From: Sycobia sp. Sy_11
Lineage: Eukaryota; Arthropoda; Insecta; Hymenoptera; Epichrysomallidae
Reading direction: 5' to 3'
NCBI GenBank assembly: GCA_018907035.1
Contig: JACCIC010000175.1
Span: forward strand, 372,001-436,000
Length of the DNA: 64,000 nucleotides
In this document: piece after piece, positions 1-13,299 of the stretch
How positions within the stretch are numbered: position 1 is the stretch's first letter
How the letters are laid out: every line of letters begins with the position of its first letter
Translations under genes and position numbers: made by a program
Notes under the pieces: model-generated
The model's input: only the letters and a program-made list of their open reading frames with translations
The model's database searches: none
What the model was told of the DNA's origin: nothing

Positions 1-3000
1 TTATGTAATTGTGGTTTTTGGTGTGCTTTGAGTGAATCCTATATAATCATATTTAACATATAACAACCTTATACAAAGAATTCAGAGAGAAATGAGAGGG
101 AGAGAGAAAGACAGAGTTTCCTACATAAGAAAAGAATTAAATGTTCAAAAGTATCCAAGGTGGTAAAACTCTCAGTTGAAATTGAACAACATAAAAGCAT
201 ATAAAAACTAAAATCATACCTTCTTTAGAAAATTTATCCCAAAATTCAACATGCCCATTTAAATCAGCTGTCCTGGTATTAATAATTTAAGCTGATTACT
301 GTGAGTTGATATTCGACAAAATGCAAGTCGCCACCTAAGAGCATTAACTGCGCACGCGCACGGTTCTACTTTATATTACTACGGGCACGATTTGCGGAGT
401 CGAAGCCGAACTCGGTTCATTATCCCCGTCAAATTATAATGCGCCGCTTAGAATGTATGCACGCAAAATTTCCTTGCTTAAAGTAAGATTGTTTTCAATA
501 CGAAGCATAGCCTCCTCATGTCATTCCGCAGCTAATATAGAGTATATTTTTCGAAATTCAGAACAATCGGTTGAGGAGTTTTTTTGTTTCACTTGTACAA
601 AAAAACACTCTTTGTTTTTATAAATTAGTATGATATATGAAACTAATATATGTATTGAAAAAAAAAATTAGTCTTAATTTCATTATAAACAGAAACTTAG
701 TTTTTAGAACCGAATTTTTTTTCGGCACGTGCAGTTTTTACGGTATTTTAATATATATTATCATATATATTTTTTAATATATATAATATGAAATAAATTA
801 TTGTATAAGAAATGTCATAAGAAATTTCAAGCTATTTCGTATTTTATTCATGTATTATCAGATGTATGATTGCATTGATTACGTTATTCATAACTGTGAT
901 GTAAACATCACATGTTAACGAAATTTCTTTTCTTTAAATTATTTTAATAAATTTTTCCATCATTTGTCGAAATCTGTCGAAATAATTACAAAACAGTATG
1001 GAAAATATTCTTTTAGTTTTTTTTCTTTGTTTAAATACTTCATAATACATAAAGCTAGGCTTCAATTCTAAAATTATTTAAAGGATACGCTCAGGAAGAC
1101 TTAATGAAATTCAAAATGTAATCTCAAGGTTATTCAAACTTAGTCCATGAAAATTGCAATACCGAAAATTGGAACTGTACTGTATATGTGACATTAATTA
1201 AAGCAGCAGCTTGTAGGGGAAACTTTGGGCTGCACTGGTTGCAAGTAAGTGTCAAGTTTTACTTCATTTGAAAATCAATATTCTGGTGTTCAAGTACATG
1301 TTTTCTTGATGCCGTGCTTTCTTTTGACAAAGGGCATCGACCCCTTTAGATGCTCAAAAATTAAAAATTTTCTTTCATTTGTCTTGAGTCACTCTTTCAC
1401 TCATATACAGAAAATTTTTATTCTTCGGAAATAATTCGAACTAAGGAATTGGAAATTTCTATCAGTGGTTACAAGATATTGCTAAGAACATTATCTTAGT
1501 GTATTATACTCATGCTGAGCTAGAGGAGATCAGTTTATGTATTTTAAATCTTAATTATCTGCTGTTCTTTTTTTCGATATCTGGATTCGGTTTATAAACC
1601 TACGATCATGCACGGAATTTATCATTCCAGCACAGTCTATTTTAAAAATATTCTATTATCGAATCCATTCATTTCTCGAGTGACATATAATGATATATAG
1701 TTTATTTCACATTTTTAGTATAACCTGGTAAAATGCAACGTTCGCATCTACCATAAGCTCATTTTAAATTTTCGTGGTGAAGGTAAAAAAAAAAATTTCT
1801 CTCTCGAGTAGCGGTAACCTTCATTGCTCTCGATTTTCCGTTCGCCGATATTTTTCGAGTATTTTCTTCATAACAACGAAGCGAATGTAAGTGCCTTTGT
1901 AGAACAATTCATTAACTGGAGTTTAATATTTTCATTTTACTTACCTACTCTCTTCCTTTTCTATGATTGATTGAGAACGTTCAATCTTGAACAAATTGAT
2001 GGTATTTATTTCAGTAAACAATTCATTTAGTTTGCCATAGATTATCTGTGTGTCACTGAAGTAATTTTGTTTTAGTCATCAATTGTGATGTCAATAATTC
2101 CAATATTATTTTCCTAACCATAAATTATTAGTAATATTTTTTAATTTTCTGAAGAATCTGCGTTCAAATAATAATATAATTGGAAATTTTCTAAAATAAA
2201 TTTTACATGAATTTTTTAAAGTAAATAATCAGTTTTTTACATTTCGAGTTATAAAAAAATTATCCAATATAAATATTAACTGACGTCTCATTATGATTTC
2301 CATTGGAATAATAATTTAAAGTAGATAATTTATTATTTAACTGTCTGCAATAACAATGAGAAATATCAAATGTCTTATTTTTTCAAAAATATTACCATCA
2401 ATATAATATTTATTTAAAAAATATTAATGTCCTCTGTTGATAACATTACCATCTCAATATATGTTCCTTTGATAAAATAAGATTAAATAGAAGTCAAGTT
2501 ATTCAAAATTAAAATATAGAAAGAGAATAAAATTACAAGAGTTGAAAAAAAGTACTAAAAAAAAGAGAAAGAATCCTCCTAAATGTGATCATTTAAAATT
2601 TTTGTGCGCGCTTGCGCAAGCTTTTTTGTGAGAGTGACGCGTCTGTTTTCATAGCTTCTTCTCTCTCTTCTCCACTTATTCTGTTTGGGTCTTAGCGAAC
2701 TCGAGCTCGATCCATGCATTCACCCCTGTAGCTTTGGACTACTTTATTCAACTTTAATCTCAATTAAGAAGATTGGAGAATAAAACAAAATATAAATAAT
2801 ACAGTCTCCTATTTATTAGAAAGAAACCTACATGTTTATTATCATGTCAGATAATTGTTTATTTCATATCTCAGTGAATTAAAGTACAGCGTAAGATCAT
2901 TTTTATAATAATTACTAAAACAATTCTTCGTTTCTTTAAGAAAATCAAGGCTACTCTTTTAACAAGAGTTATTCATTTTATTCGTATTAACAGAGTATAA

Positions 3001-3250
3001 AATATAGCACAGCTCTTTATCGTTAATAATTTATATAGGAACAATAGAAAATAATACTGTGGCACCAAACCGAATTTTTTGTTCGCGTAAATTTTTTTTA
3101 AATCGTGTATTACAGTAATTGCGACCAATGTTACTTCGATCCAAAGCTTTCTATCGTCCGTTTATTTCGAGATCTACCTCTTGCTTCATCAGTTATACAC
3201 ACGATGCGCACGTCTCGCTTTTCGTCCCGCAATTCGAGAAGGAAGAACGT
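1..3250. other. AT-rich intergenic DNA without a supported gene
   Basis: No exon-like reading frame with recognisable protein similarity is visible on either strand. The stretch is AT-rich with two short GC-rich patches, near 340-470 and 2605-2720. The second contains a perfect 12-base palindrome, GCTTGCGCAAGC. It may be distal upstream sequence or a long 5' intron of the tweety gene, but nothing here proves that. Confidence 0.6.
349..360. promoter_or_regulatory. NRF-1/Erect-wing-like motif
   Basis: TGCGCACGCGCA fits the palindromic consensus YGCGCANGCGCR bound by NRF-1 and its insect homologue Erect wing. It sits in a small GC-rich patch within AT-rich DNA. No TSS or coding exon is visible beside it, so a promoter role is conjecture. 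Confidence 0.3.
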
Positions 3251-3258
3251 AGAAGTTT

Positions 3259-3318
3259 ACATACATGCATACATACATACATACATACATACATACATAC
3301 ATACATACATACATACAT

Positions 3319-3355
<37 letters not shown>
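3259..3355. repeat. Compound microsatellite (CATA)n-(CA)n-(TA)n
   Basis: About 15 CATA units run into a short CA tract and then a TA tract without interruption. The overlapping frames on both strands that encode poly-YIHT or poly-YVCM are products of this repeat, not genes. Confidence 0.95.
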
Positions 3356-4867
3356 AGTACACGCTTAATTCCGAGGTTGAATCCCTGAGATCATCCCACC
3401 ATACGTAATGCACTAGACATTTATAGCCCCGATATAGTTCCGAGTTTCATTGGAGAGATCATGCCCGTGCCGCGAGATATAAAAAATTCAAGAGTATATT
3501 CTTAGCTATGTCGAAATGTGTATCTCTAGCCCTTTAAACAAAGGTGGCCCCCGAGATTGTAATATTTTTCACGATCTCTTGCCCTAAATAGGCATTTATA
3601 ATGCAAAATATATTAAGTATTTTAAACCAGAACTCATTTGTTGCGGATAAGATAACGTTGATGTAACTTCTGATGTTTTTTTTTTTTTTTTTTTTAGATA
3701 ACTGCAAAAAAAATTTACATTTTTATAACTGTCAAAATAATTATTTATGAAGAACCGAAAGAAAGCCACCATTTTTGTTTACCTACAATTTTGTTGCATA
3801 TAGATGATTAGTAGGCATAACAAAAACGCCTAAACAAGTCGTTTAGGAAAACACACTTAGGAAAACAAATCGTTTTCCTAAGTGTGATTTCTCGATTTGA
3901 GATTTTTTAGAAAAATGTCATATTGGGATCGATGCTAGCCATTTACAAATTTCAGAATTTTACTTGCACAATTCATTATACGAATATTAAGATTTGAAAA
4001 CTTTAAATTACAAAAAAAAATTACGTAACTTTTGTAGAATCCCGTCCTCCATATGCAACCTTACGTAATCATTTGCCGATACCATACCCACCTCTCAAAT
4101 TTATAGACATTATCTTATACGTCTTATATACTATAGCCATCTGAATTTGTTGAGTATTGACATTGAGTACAATTGCGGGTTTATATTGTTGGTATTTTGT
4201 GAATACTTGCTACTTCTCTTGCTTCATTATTAATATATTATGTTTATTCTATATTTGCTTATTCCTTTTACGCATCTTTCTTTATATATTCTATATGAAC
4301 AGAAGAAGTGATAGAGAAGTAGTGAGAGAGAGTGAGAGAGAGTGAGAGAGAAGACCTGTGCTCGCTTTCCATTTGCACAATTTAATAGAAAACATCATAT
4401 TATCTAAAAATATACTATTCTTTCTGAACAGATATATCTTATCTGATGTGTATGCACTTGAAATAACATTAGATAATCTAAAACTACAAAATGCTAACCT
4501 TTGATTACCTTGAATTATACACGATATTTCTGAATAGTTTATTACTACAGAAGTAGAAAAGCATATGAAGCTAAAGATCGAAGAGAAGATTCCCAATGAT
4601 CTCGTAATAAAGTTATCATAGAAAGAAAATTGCTCAATTGAACAGTCATTCATATCGAGATTTTTCTAGACTAACAGTGTAGAAAAGGTAAGCGTTATCA
4701 GATGTAATCATAAAACTAACGACAAAGGATCTTTTTATATTTAAAGCTCGGTCTTACATGATTTCGGAGTGGTGGAAGCAAGGGAGGAAGTCATTTGAGT
4801 AGTACAAGTATTTATAAACGCTAAAATACAGGCATGTCTTTGTTGGCTATGTATAAAGGAACGTATG

Positions 4868-4869
<2 letters not shown>

Positions 4870-4917
<48 letters not shown>
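4870..4917. repeat. (TA)n microsatellite
   Basis: About 24 uninterrupted TA units. A similar tract lies at 5532-5581, and a GA-rich tract at about 4322-4352. The stretch between them shows no gene. Confidence 0.95.
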
Positions 4918-4921
<4 letters not shown>

Positions 4922-5530
4922 CATACACACATAGGTACAAAATTTGTGCCATAGAAAAGTCACAAGATATGTGAGGGAGGTGCTACATAGAAGTACCAAG
5001 CCACATTTCCGAGTTCCGCCCCTCCTTCCTTTTCCTCCTACTTAATGTGGCTGTATGTGTTAGTTACTCCAATTTCGAAGATGATTATAAAGTATGAATT
5101 AATGAAGCTGAGTCACGTGAGGTGCCGTTAATCGGGAGTAGAAACTGCGCGGCGAGAGCAGTGTATAGAGCACTGTATATTACTTCGATAGTTTGTTGCA
5201 GCAGATGGCGATGCTGGGAGTGCCCATGTATATGTATGAGAAGAACCAGTGTGTGCACCCGCTTTGGGAATAGGATGTTTCGTAGGGGATTAATTTTTTA
5301 GTCTTTCGCTCGTGCATATAACTTTTGTCGTTCATTTACTCGCTTAAACATGTAAATTTTGTCTTGATGGGAGGTCAAAGGTAGCAAAGATTTTCTTTTA
5401 TAAATATTTTTTAAGGTACTTTCGAGTTAATATTTTGATTTCGCTAAGGTGAATCTGATTTTACTGTAGCAAAGATATTGAAGAAAAATTTTTTTAAGCT
5501 AATATCAAAAGTTACATATATTGAAAATGA

Positions 5531-5583
<53 letters not shown>

Positions 5584-7820
5584 ATACCGAATTTGACATC
5601 ATTTATACTTCTCCGATGGAACGCAAACTTGCGTAGTTTTTATTTTGAGCACAAGGGTCGCTGTACATAGGACCTATTACATTTCTTGCGTACAATCAAT
5701 CACAAGGGCCTCTAGGATATGAAATAGCGTGCCATTGTTAGGAATATTACTCTGGGATATCGCAAGCTGAAAATTCTAAAAATGGACATTTTAAACCAAG
5801 CATAGAGCGATAAACAGCCAAGACAAAAGTTAATTATGTTTCCTGTGAAAATAACTTCACAACAGTTCGAGAGTTTTCCAATAGAATATTTGAAACGATA
5901 TCACCCTACTTTTTCTTTTAGATATGCTATATTTTCGTTCTAAAGCCACCACACGATTATTCCAACCGTAAAGTAGGCGGCGAACTTTGAGTATAATATT
6001 TGTATACGACATAATCATAAGCGACATTTACTGTTTTTCTTTCCAAAACCATTTGTTTTGAGTTTGACGTAAGAGTAACCGATTATCGTATGCGTGTGTT
6101 AGTGAATATCACAGAGAAAGTCGGTCAGTTTTAAAAGTAGGGTATTTCTAAGCCTATATCACCCTATTTTTCCCTTCAGTATGGACGATCATTTTACGAA
6201 CTGAAAGATCATTGTCCGCGCATGGATTTATACCATATATTTTTAAGGTGACTAGAAAAAAAGCATCGAGTTTAATTTCGACTGGTCTCATTCGTATCTT
6301 CTCATCGCCCAGTTCTCAGGCTTTATTTCACGTCGTGGATGTGCCGAAAAAATAGTTGTTCAAATTTTGCGAGTTTCAGAAAAGTCGCTATTGGTAAGGA
6401 CACCATGACAAAACGAGAATTAGCGCGATGAATTTCAGATTATAAAATGGCCCCACCACAAGTCACTCGTGCATTGTCTATAAGTGGCGCGCTCATTATG
6501 TAGGTCAGTTATGTTCCGATTTTTGATCAGATGGGTAACAGTCCAATTTCTACAGCGCACGTGGCTCGACTTCGTCGACCTCTCACTCAGTCTCTCATCA
6601 CTTTTTGTTAGGCGACGAAAGAATAACGTATAAGTAATTTACGCCTTTCGCGGCCTTCTTATAGGTCAAGATATCCGTTGATAGGGTTATGAAAGTAAGC
6701 GTCTAATTCGTTTATGTTAATTTATTGAAGAAATTCAAAATACAGTATTTTTATAATTTACTAATGTTTCGAATTTCATAAATACCGACACTTAATTATA
6801 AAACTGCTCTGTATAACGAGCCGTGTAAGCTATTAATTGTGTGATGAAGACAATTCGAATTCTGTCAAAAATTTAAATGCTTTCTTTTTATTATAAATTA
6901 CTTTGATTTGCATTAAAAGAACATAAAGGAAACTGGCATGTAGATCCACTTTCTGCTTGTACGGGTAGAATAGAAAATTCTACTATCATTCAGAATATTT
7001 GGATAAAACTATATAAGTATTTATCTATTCGTAATTTTAATCTTATTTCATGTACGTTTTTAATATCAATTTAATTGACAACAACTAGAGATTGTTGTAT
7101 TACAAGCTGATTAAAAATCTATGAATGTCTCTTCGTTCGTTTAATATTGTATTCTAAATATTATATTTCAGTCAAAGAAATCGACGATCTATATCGACTA
7201 GACGTTGCCAAATTTGATACATGTGATTTCCTTAATTCATACATCTAGCCTATACGGCTGAAAAACTATATCGTATTTCCAATTATTTAATTGGAGGTTA
7301 TTGTACTGTTTAGAAAATCTATCATATAAAATAAACAAAAGGGACAGAACGTTAAATTTTACTTGACATAATTCTCTAATGAATAGCATTTAATGATGCT
7401 AATTGCTCTCAGGAGTACAGTAACGCATTCACAAGTCCGAAGTGTATTATATAAACTGCTCAATTAGTCCACAAAGAAGGTTATACATATGTTAAAACGA
7501 TACAGCTACAATATACTGGTACATGTATCTGATCTTCATCCTATTCGTTAATATTTTACTATATCACGTACTATTTTAGTTTTTCCAACACGGACAAGTA
7601 AAAATGCATGCTCCTTATCGATTTTCTCGCGGTATAATAAAATGTGCTTACGTGCGAGGAAAGACGATAAACCACTATGGAAACAAAAAATCGTTACGAG
7701 ATAACGTTTTTCCTCTTCTTTTCACATCGGACATTCAAGAAATGATGCATTCGGAAGATACTATAGGTGCTATGCAAAGACAAAATCCTGTGCTTTTATA
7801 CAAGTCTTGGTTGAAGATAA

Positions 7821-7845
7821 CGCGCGCGCGCGCGCGTGTGTGTGA
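7821..7845. repeat. (CG)n-(TG)n dinucleotide tract
   Basis: Eight CG units pass into TG units. This alternating purine-pyrimidine run is unusual in AT-rich DNA and could adopt Z-DNA. The Arg-Ala repeats in overlapping frames come from it. Confidence 0.85.
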
Positions 7846-8512
7846 GGGCGAGAACAACACGCAATCGATATGATTTACGATCGATATTCGAAAGGACCAA
7901 CACGTTTTCTTGTTTTCTTATCTGTCGTTGTGCCTGTGCTACTGCTACAGTCCCTGTCGGATGCATATGTACTGTTTCAACCGCATGCCCGCGACCTGAA
8001 TGCAATTCAGTGTATATGTGTAAGGCGAGTATCGAAACTTTGGGAAATATTGTCCATTCTTCGGGAGCCGATAAGGTGGCGCTTTGTTCCGTTACGTCGA
8101 TGAAAAGAAGAAATTTCTTGGACACTTTCGCACGGATTTATACCGGTATCGTTGAACGGAACTGAAAGATTGCAAGGTTACCAGAGTGCAGTGAGGAAAG
8201 GCAGGTAGATTGCACAGCAGGCATAGGTAGGAGCCACAAAGACACTATCGGCCTCTTGTGCACAGTTTTTCTCTCTCTTTTTTTTTTTTTTTTTTTTTTT
8301 ATGACGTTACAAAAGAATCACCATGCTGGTTCATTATAGGCAACCTGATACTCAAACGAACATTTAATTGAAACGGCAAAGCTCGCGCGTTTCATATATG
8401 CATAGACACATCCATTATTAAAGAGATGTTAAAATAGGAACGATCCCTCCCTCAATTTCATCTCTTTGCCAATGGATTTTGGTGTTTTTATGATACTTCT
8501 CATTTACACAAT

Positions 8513-8680
8513 GACAAGGAGAGACTATGAGATATGGGTGATAGATTTGGTCAAGATTAAACAAGATAACTCTGATTGCCTCTAAAACGAACTATGTAAA
8601 GTATTATACGATCCAACGAAACAATTTAGTGATTGATTATCATATTTAAGTGGGTTTAATGTTCGTCACCCTATAACATT
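8513..8680 (+). repeat. Diverged dispersed repeat, copy A
   Basis: This segment aligns by eye with about 37313-37460 over roughly 150 bp. Shared landmarks in the same order are GGAgAGA, ATATGGGTGA, GGTYMAGATT/GGTTCATATT, AGATAA, TATRTAAAGT and a later TCACCCTATAAC/ACACCTTCTAAC block. No transposon ends or coding motif were recognised, so the family is unassigned. An old SINE or MITE is the simplest reading. Confidence 0.45.
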
Positions 8681-9835
8681 CTGTTATACAAGTTTTGTTG
8701 CTACAAGTTTTTTAATTACCACAAGTTTTGAAATTTGAATGATCCTAAAACTCGATGACTGTATCGAGTTATTTAACTACAGTAATTATATATCATTAAC
8801 TAAGCGCAGAGGCAGTTTCTGTAGCTTCAAATTAACATCCAGGGTTACAGTTTTGAAAGCTAAGATAACATAATAACAGTTTTTCCTCGTGTCTACGAGT
8901 GTTTGACACAAGCCTGCGCACTGCAAAGTGAAGAGGCTGCATTAACGCGACCTACATTTGGCGTATAAAATTTGAATGTAAGATGCATTGGGTTGTCCGA
9001 ACGAAGCAGAGAGCCACTATATGCGTTTGATGTCATAATTCGATCAATTTAACTGAATTAGTTAATTATAAACTCGACTGGGCTATTAATTTCGATGCTA
9101 CGTGTGCACGATATTGGTGTCGATTTTTTTGAACTTTTCTAAATGGAACTATCTTTCCTTGAATATTTATTGCTTTGAGATAACTAATGGAGCGCCATGG
9201 CTAATGATTGATAAAAAATTATGTATATAGCCGTGTAATTATTAGTTAACTTAATTTTCATTTTTCAATACTATTTCTTCTTAAACTTTAAATATAAAAC
9301 TCGCTACCTTCTTTGCTGTGACATCTATATATATACAGTATACTTCTTATTTATAGTTTACTTTAATTGCTTTAAAGCCACATGGTACGTACATCTTTGT
9401 ATTTTTTTTTCTCTTCATTTTACGAATTCACGAAGAAAATACACAAGTATTAACATAAAAACTATCAACTTATACATTAGGTATATCTTTATTGAAAATT
9501 AATATTCAAGATGTTTATTATATCTGTATTGTTAAGTCTATATCTATTTGAACATGTAAGATTTATAATTTATTAATTTACAAAGTATAATATTAATATC
9601 TTTTCTGCCTGCGTAAATAACGTTTCGAAACAGTCTTTTAACCTCGAATACTAGAGTTTTTTTCCAACTCTCGTTCAAGCCAAACATTGTAAGTACAACT
9701 AAAAAAAAAAGAAAGACAAGTTACATCAATCTTCATTCATATATAAGAAGCCTGGAGCGCGACGCCCTATCACTGCGATGTGTGGCTGTCTCTCAGAACT
9801 CCTACATATAAATACTTACACATACTCGAGGGAGC

Positions 9836-9980
9836 GAGCGAGAGAGAGAGAGGGGGGGGAGACAGAATGTACATTATAGTATATTAGACCCGGCACTTAT
9901 TTCGTCTAATTATTTCAACAGCGGAATGTCGGAAGCTCAGTCCTTCGTGATCATCAGACGCCCAAATACACGCGCGTGCG

Positions 9981-10016
<36 letters not shown>

Positions 10017-10020
10017 GAGA
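9836..10020. repeat. (GA)n tracts flanking a short unique block
   Basis: GA-rich tracts lie at about 9836-9861 and 9985-10020, with another at about 11262-11307. Such tracts can bind GAGA factor in insect regulatory DNA, and all three flank the GC-rich block at 10.06-10.35 kb. That role is inferred. Confidence 0.7.
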
Positions 10021-10059
10021 TTATGTTATAAGCGTGGAGGCCCGCGTATAGATCCGGAT

Positions 10060-10350
10060 TAACTCATCGACGCGAGATATTATACGCGCCGTTCAGGGGC
10101 TCGCTATTAACTTAATTTGCATGCGTGCGAATTAGGGAGGGGCGCTGCGTCCGCCACCTTCTGAGAACGAGAGACGTGCCCCGCCCCGTCGGCTGGCAGA
10201 CGCCCGCCCGGGCCGTTAAAGCATCGACGGGGATGGGCGCGATTGATTAGGTTGTCCGATTTAAAATCCGTGTATTCGAGGAAGGGGCGAGGCGTTCGAA
10301 TGAAGCTTGTACGTCGAGGGGGGGGGGGAATTGGTTCACGACAGGATCAT
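10060..10350. promoter_or_regulatory. GC-rich candidate regulatory island with octamer motif
   Basis: Base composition jumps to strongly GC-rich inside AT-rich surroundings, with no coding frame of note. It contains the POU octamer ATTTGCAT at 10115-10122 and is followed by a homeodomain-type TAATTA cluster at about 10760-10860. The composition, GA tracts and motif clustering suggest a promoter or enhancer. Conservation would be needed to prove it. Confidence 0.3.
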
Positions 10351-11274
10351 TGAGATAATGTATGGATATATTAAGAAGTATTTTAAAAAATCCGATAAGT
10401 TTATAATAGACCATTCATTTTATATATTTTAGTTTTTTTCTTCATAGTATCCGCATGGGGATGTATAATTCCATACATAATTATTTTTCTTAAAAAAAAA
10501 AAAACATGTAAATATGTCCAGGGTTGCTTCGCATGTTCGTAACACGCGCGGCAAATTGACGCTCTGCGTGCATTCTCATTTTTCATCGGCGCCTCGGTCG
10601 ATGTTCATTCGAGCAACTTTGTGTATATGTGCATACAACGCGGAATACGACGGTTTCGGCAAGTTTCCACCAGATTCCAGCTTGATTTTACTTTTAAGAA
10701 GTGTATAAGTAAACGCGTAATCGCGCTTCCGTTTACTTCGAAAAACTTGCTCAGTTTCGACTAATTAAAGGATCGAGCCAAAGTTTGCAAATAATTAATT
10801 GCGTTTTATACCGAGATTTCGACGGAGACGTTGACGACCGATTTATTGTATAATTAAAGGCAAATTTATTTTACATTACTCCAACTTCAATCATAACTTC
10901 TAAAAGATTTATCGGCCTTCTTGATGTAAAATATCGTTTGATTCCAGTCTGAAAATTAATTATTTGCCTCCCTCGATTCGCTCGTGCAAAACTGTTTTTC
11001 CAAAGGCAAATAATCAAAATTGTTGACGAAATATAATTGATACTATCACCGCCGATACACCCGATGGGATAGCTATATATAGTCAAATAATCCGATCATC
11101 GGACTGACACTTTTGTTTTGCAAAGCGACTCCTCGTAGGTTAGCGTTTGCGAAATGCAACCGCAGTTGAGAACTATAGTAAATAATGATCATAGAAGCAA
11201 GAAGTTGTCTGTTACATTAGTAAAATCGGGATAAATATCTCAACTCCAAATATTCAAGAGACGGGGGGAGAGAG

Positions 11275-11309
<35 letters not shown>

Positions 11310-12289
11310 GTGCACGTACGGGGGATTTTACGTATGCGAGCGACGTTCAGTTTTATATAGGCAAGTCTGAAATTCCGTGTGGAACCTGCTGGGTTCTTGC
11401 TTCGTTGCCTATATTATGTAGGTGTGCCTCGGGAATGGTTTTTGTAAAATTGTACACACTGCCGCGGGCACGGACATCGGCAATAAATCCGTGCTTGCAG
11501 GATATACGCCGGGCCATGGTTTCAGGGGCGGGAGAGGGGGGAGGGCGTAAAAAAAAGGCGTATAACAGGGTGAACGATTCGGCACTACTTCCAAGGTTCT
11601 TCCTTGAATATAAAGTATATAAAGGTGTTAGCATATTTAACGAGATGATACTCTCTCTATATATTAAAAGTTATTCTTTATTAATTATATATACATTGTA
11701 CATAAGTTAGAAATTACAATAAAATCGGATACTTTTGACATTAAAGCTCGGCATTTCTTTTATACGGGAAACGAAAACGAAATTGGACTAATTGCATGCC
11801 TACTATGAATATGTAACATCGAATAATAATATTTGTTTGTGTCGAATTCTGTACACCGTAATGTCTAGACCGGCTAGATTAAGGTTCTTCGATTGCAGAT
11901 ATAGATATTATAAATACAATTACAAATTAATGTTTTTTTTTGTTTTTTTTTTCATAAGACAATGTGTAAACATTAACAATGTCTGAAAGTATTTTTCTTT
12001 ATTTCTATCTATGTTCGCACATAAATTTCATTTAGTATTCCCCAAAGACGTGATTATTAGAGAAAAATAAACGACAAACGAAACGTCTTCAACATGCTCT
12101 AACTTCCTTCCCTCTCCCCCTTCCTCTTTAAATTCGATACCATGCCGTCAAATAGGGAAATTGATAGGTATTAATGTGCCCTCAATCGCGCATTCGTGCA
12201 TCCGTAATGAATCGATCGCCAATCGTTAAATTTCGCATTAATTCAATCGTCGTATGATGCCAGGTTTATACTCCTATCTTCCACGGACG

Positions 12290-12723
12290 AGCGAGTCGGT
12301 ATACCGAGACCCGGGGGCGAACTGCCTCGAGATGTCCGGCCCGTTGGTAAAAGGGACAATTGAAAGGAAGGGAGGAGAAAAGCAATAATAACGGGAGGAC
12401 AGAGAGACGCGGTCGCGGCAGTTGATGCTGGCGGACAAAAACGCGTCGAGCGAAGAAAAAACAATTGGCAAAAGTCGAAGAAGGCGAAGGAGGCCGAGGA
12501 AGAAAAAAAGAACGAGCGTCGGCAGAACGGCGCTCGGGCCCCCTGCCTCTCGCCCGCCCACCGCCTTCTCCTCCGCCACCCGGTCTCATTTCTAAGCCGG
12601 GGGGGGGGGCGCTATTATTCGCGGTATATGCGCCCGCGATCCCCTCCCGCCCACTACTTCTCGCGCCTGACGATGCATTTCTCGGAAGTGCGCTTAAATG
12701 GATTTAACGGGTGCGACGACGCT

Positions 12724-12792
<69 letters not shown>

Positions 12793-12960
12793 TATAATAT
12801 AAGAAAATCACACGGGACAGGATCGTGCGCCAGATCACCGCCGCGGCGGCCGAGTATCGAAACCCGTGCTAATGGAATCACGGGCGCGCGCGCGCTTGCG
12901 CCTGCCCAACAATGAAGTGTTTAAATGGAGGGAAGAATGAAAAAAATAACGCGCGCGGGA
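12290..12960. promoter_or_regulatory. GC-rich island interrupted by a (TA)n microsatellite
   Basis: The sequence is GC- and CpG-rich from about 12290 to 12720 and again from 12815 to 12960, split by a pure (TA)n tract at 12729-12790. The overlapping frames here are Arg/Pro/Ser low-complexity and mutually exclusive, as expected of GC-rich noncoding DNA. It may be the TSS region or 5' noncoding exon of a gene. The tweety start codon about 8.5 kb downstream, preceded by a splice acceptor, is a candidate partner. Confidence 0.3.
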
Positions 12961-13206
12961 GGAGAAAGGTCTTCGAGGCGCTTGTCGTTGTGTCGAGGAT
13001 GTATCGCGGTCTAGCGAAAACGTCGGTCGTCGGTATCACGAAACTTTATATACTGCTAATAACCTTTTTTTTCTCCTTTCTCCTTTCAGCAAAAAAATGT
13101 ATATTGCAAAATTTTACGCAGTAAGAAATCAATATATTAGGAATAGATACGTGTATTGTAATAATTAACGCTCATTCGAATGGCGAACAAAGAACAAGCT
13201 ATGCCG

Positions 13207-13225
13207 ATTGGCTCTGGTATAAAAG
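13207..13225 (+). promoter_or_regulatory. Orphan TATA box with upstream inverted CCAAT
   Basis: TATAAAAG lies at 13218-13225 and ATTGG (CCAAT on the other strand) at 13207-13211. No convincing reading frame follows: the first ATG frames close quickly. It could drive an unseen noncoding or multi-exon transcript, or be chance. Confidence 0.25.
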
Positions 13226-13299
13226 AATCGGTTGTGCACAATTTCTGAAGGATTGCCGACTTGGTTTTAGTGTAGCTCGTACTTTCGGAAGCGAAACGC

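Larger units (their letters stand above)
3400..9830. other. Gene-poor intergenic DNA with microsatellites
   Basis: I see no supported coding exon. The longest frame (minus strand, about 4.3-4.65 kb, 120 codons) is Phe/Ser/Ile-rich, lacks family motifs and overlaps a GA repeat. It contains (TA)n tracts, a (CG)n-(TG)n tract at 7821-7845, poly(T) at about 8276-8300 and one copy of a dispersed repeat at about 8.51-8.68 kb. The moderately GC-rich segments near 5.1-5.3 and 6.3-6.65 kb carry no recognisable product. Confidence 0.55.

Noticed and set aside
3105..3413. Three overlapping 74-89-codon frames on both strands
   Set aside because: They are translations of the (CATA)n/(CA)n/(TA)n microsatellite.
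4291..4653. 120-codon minus-strand frame
   Set aside because: Its end is encoded by a GA-type repeat, it has no family motif, and no splice or promoter context supports it.
12243..12707. Several long frames on both strands
   Set aside because: Mutually overlapping Arg/Pro/Ser low-complexity frames, as expected by chance in GC-rich noncoding DNA.
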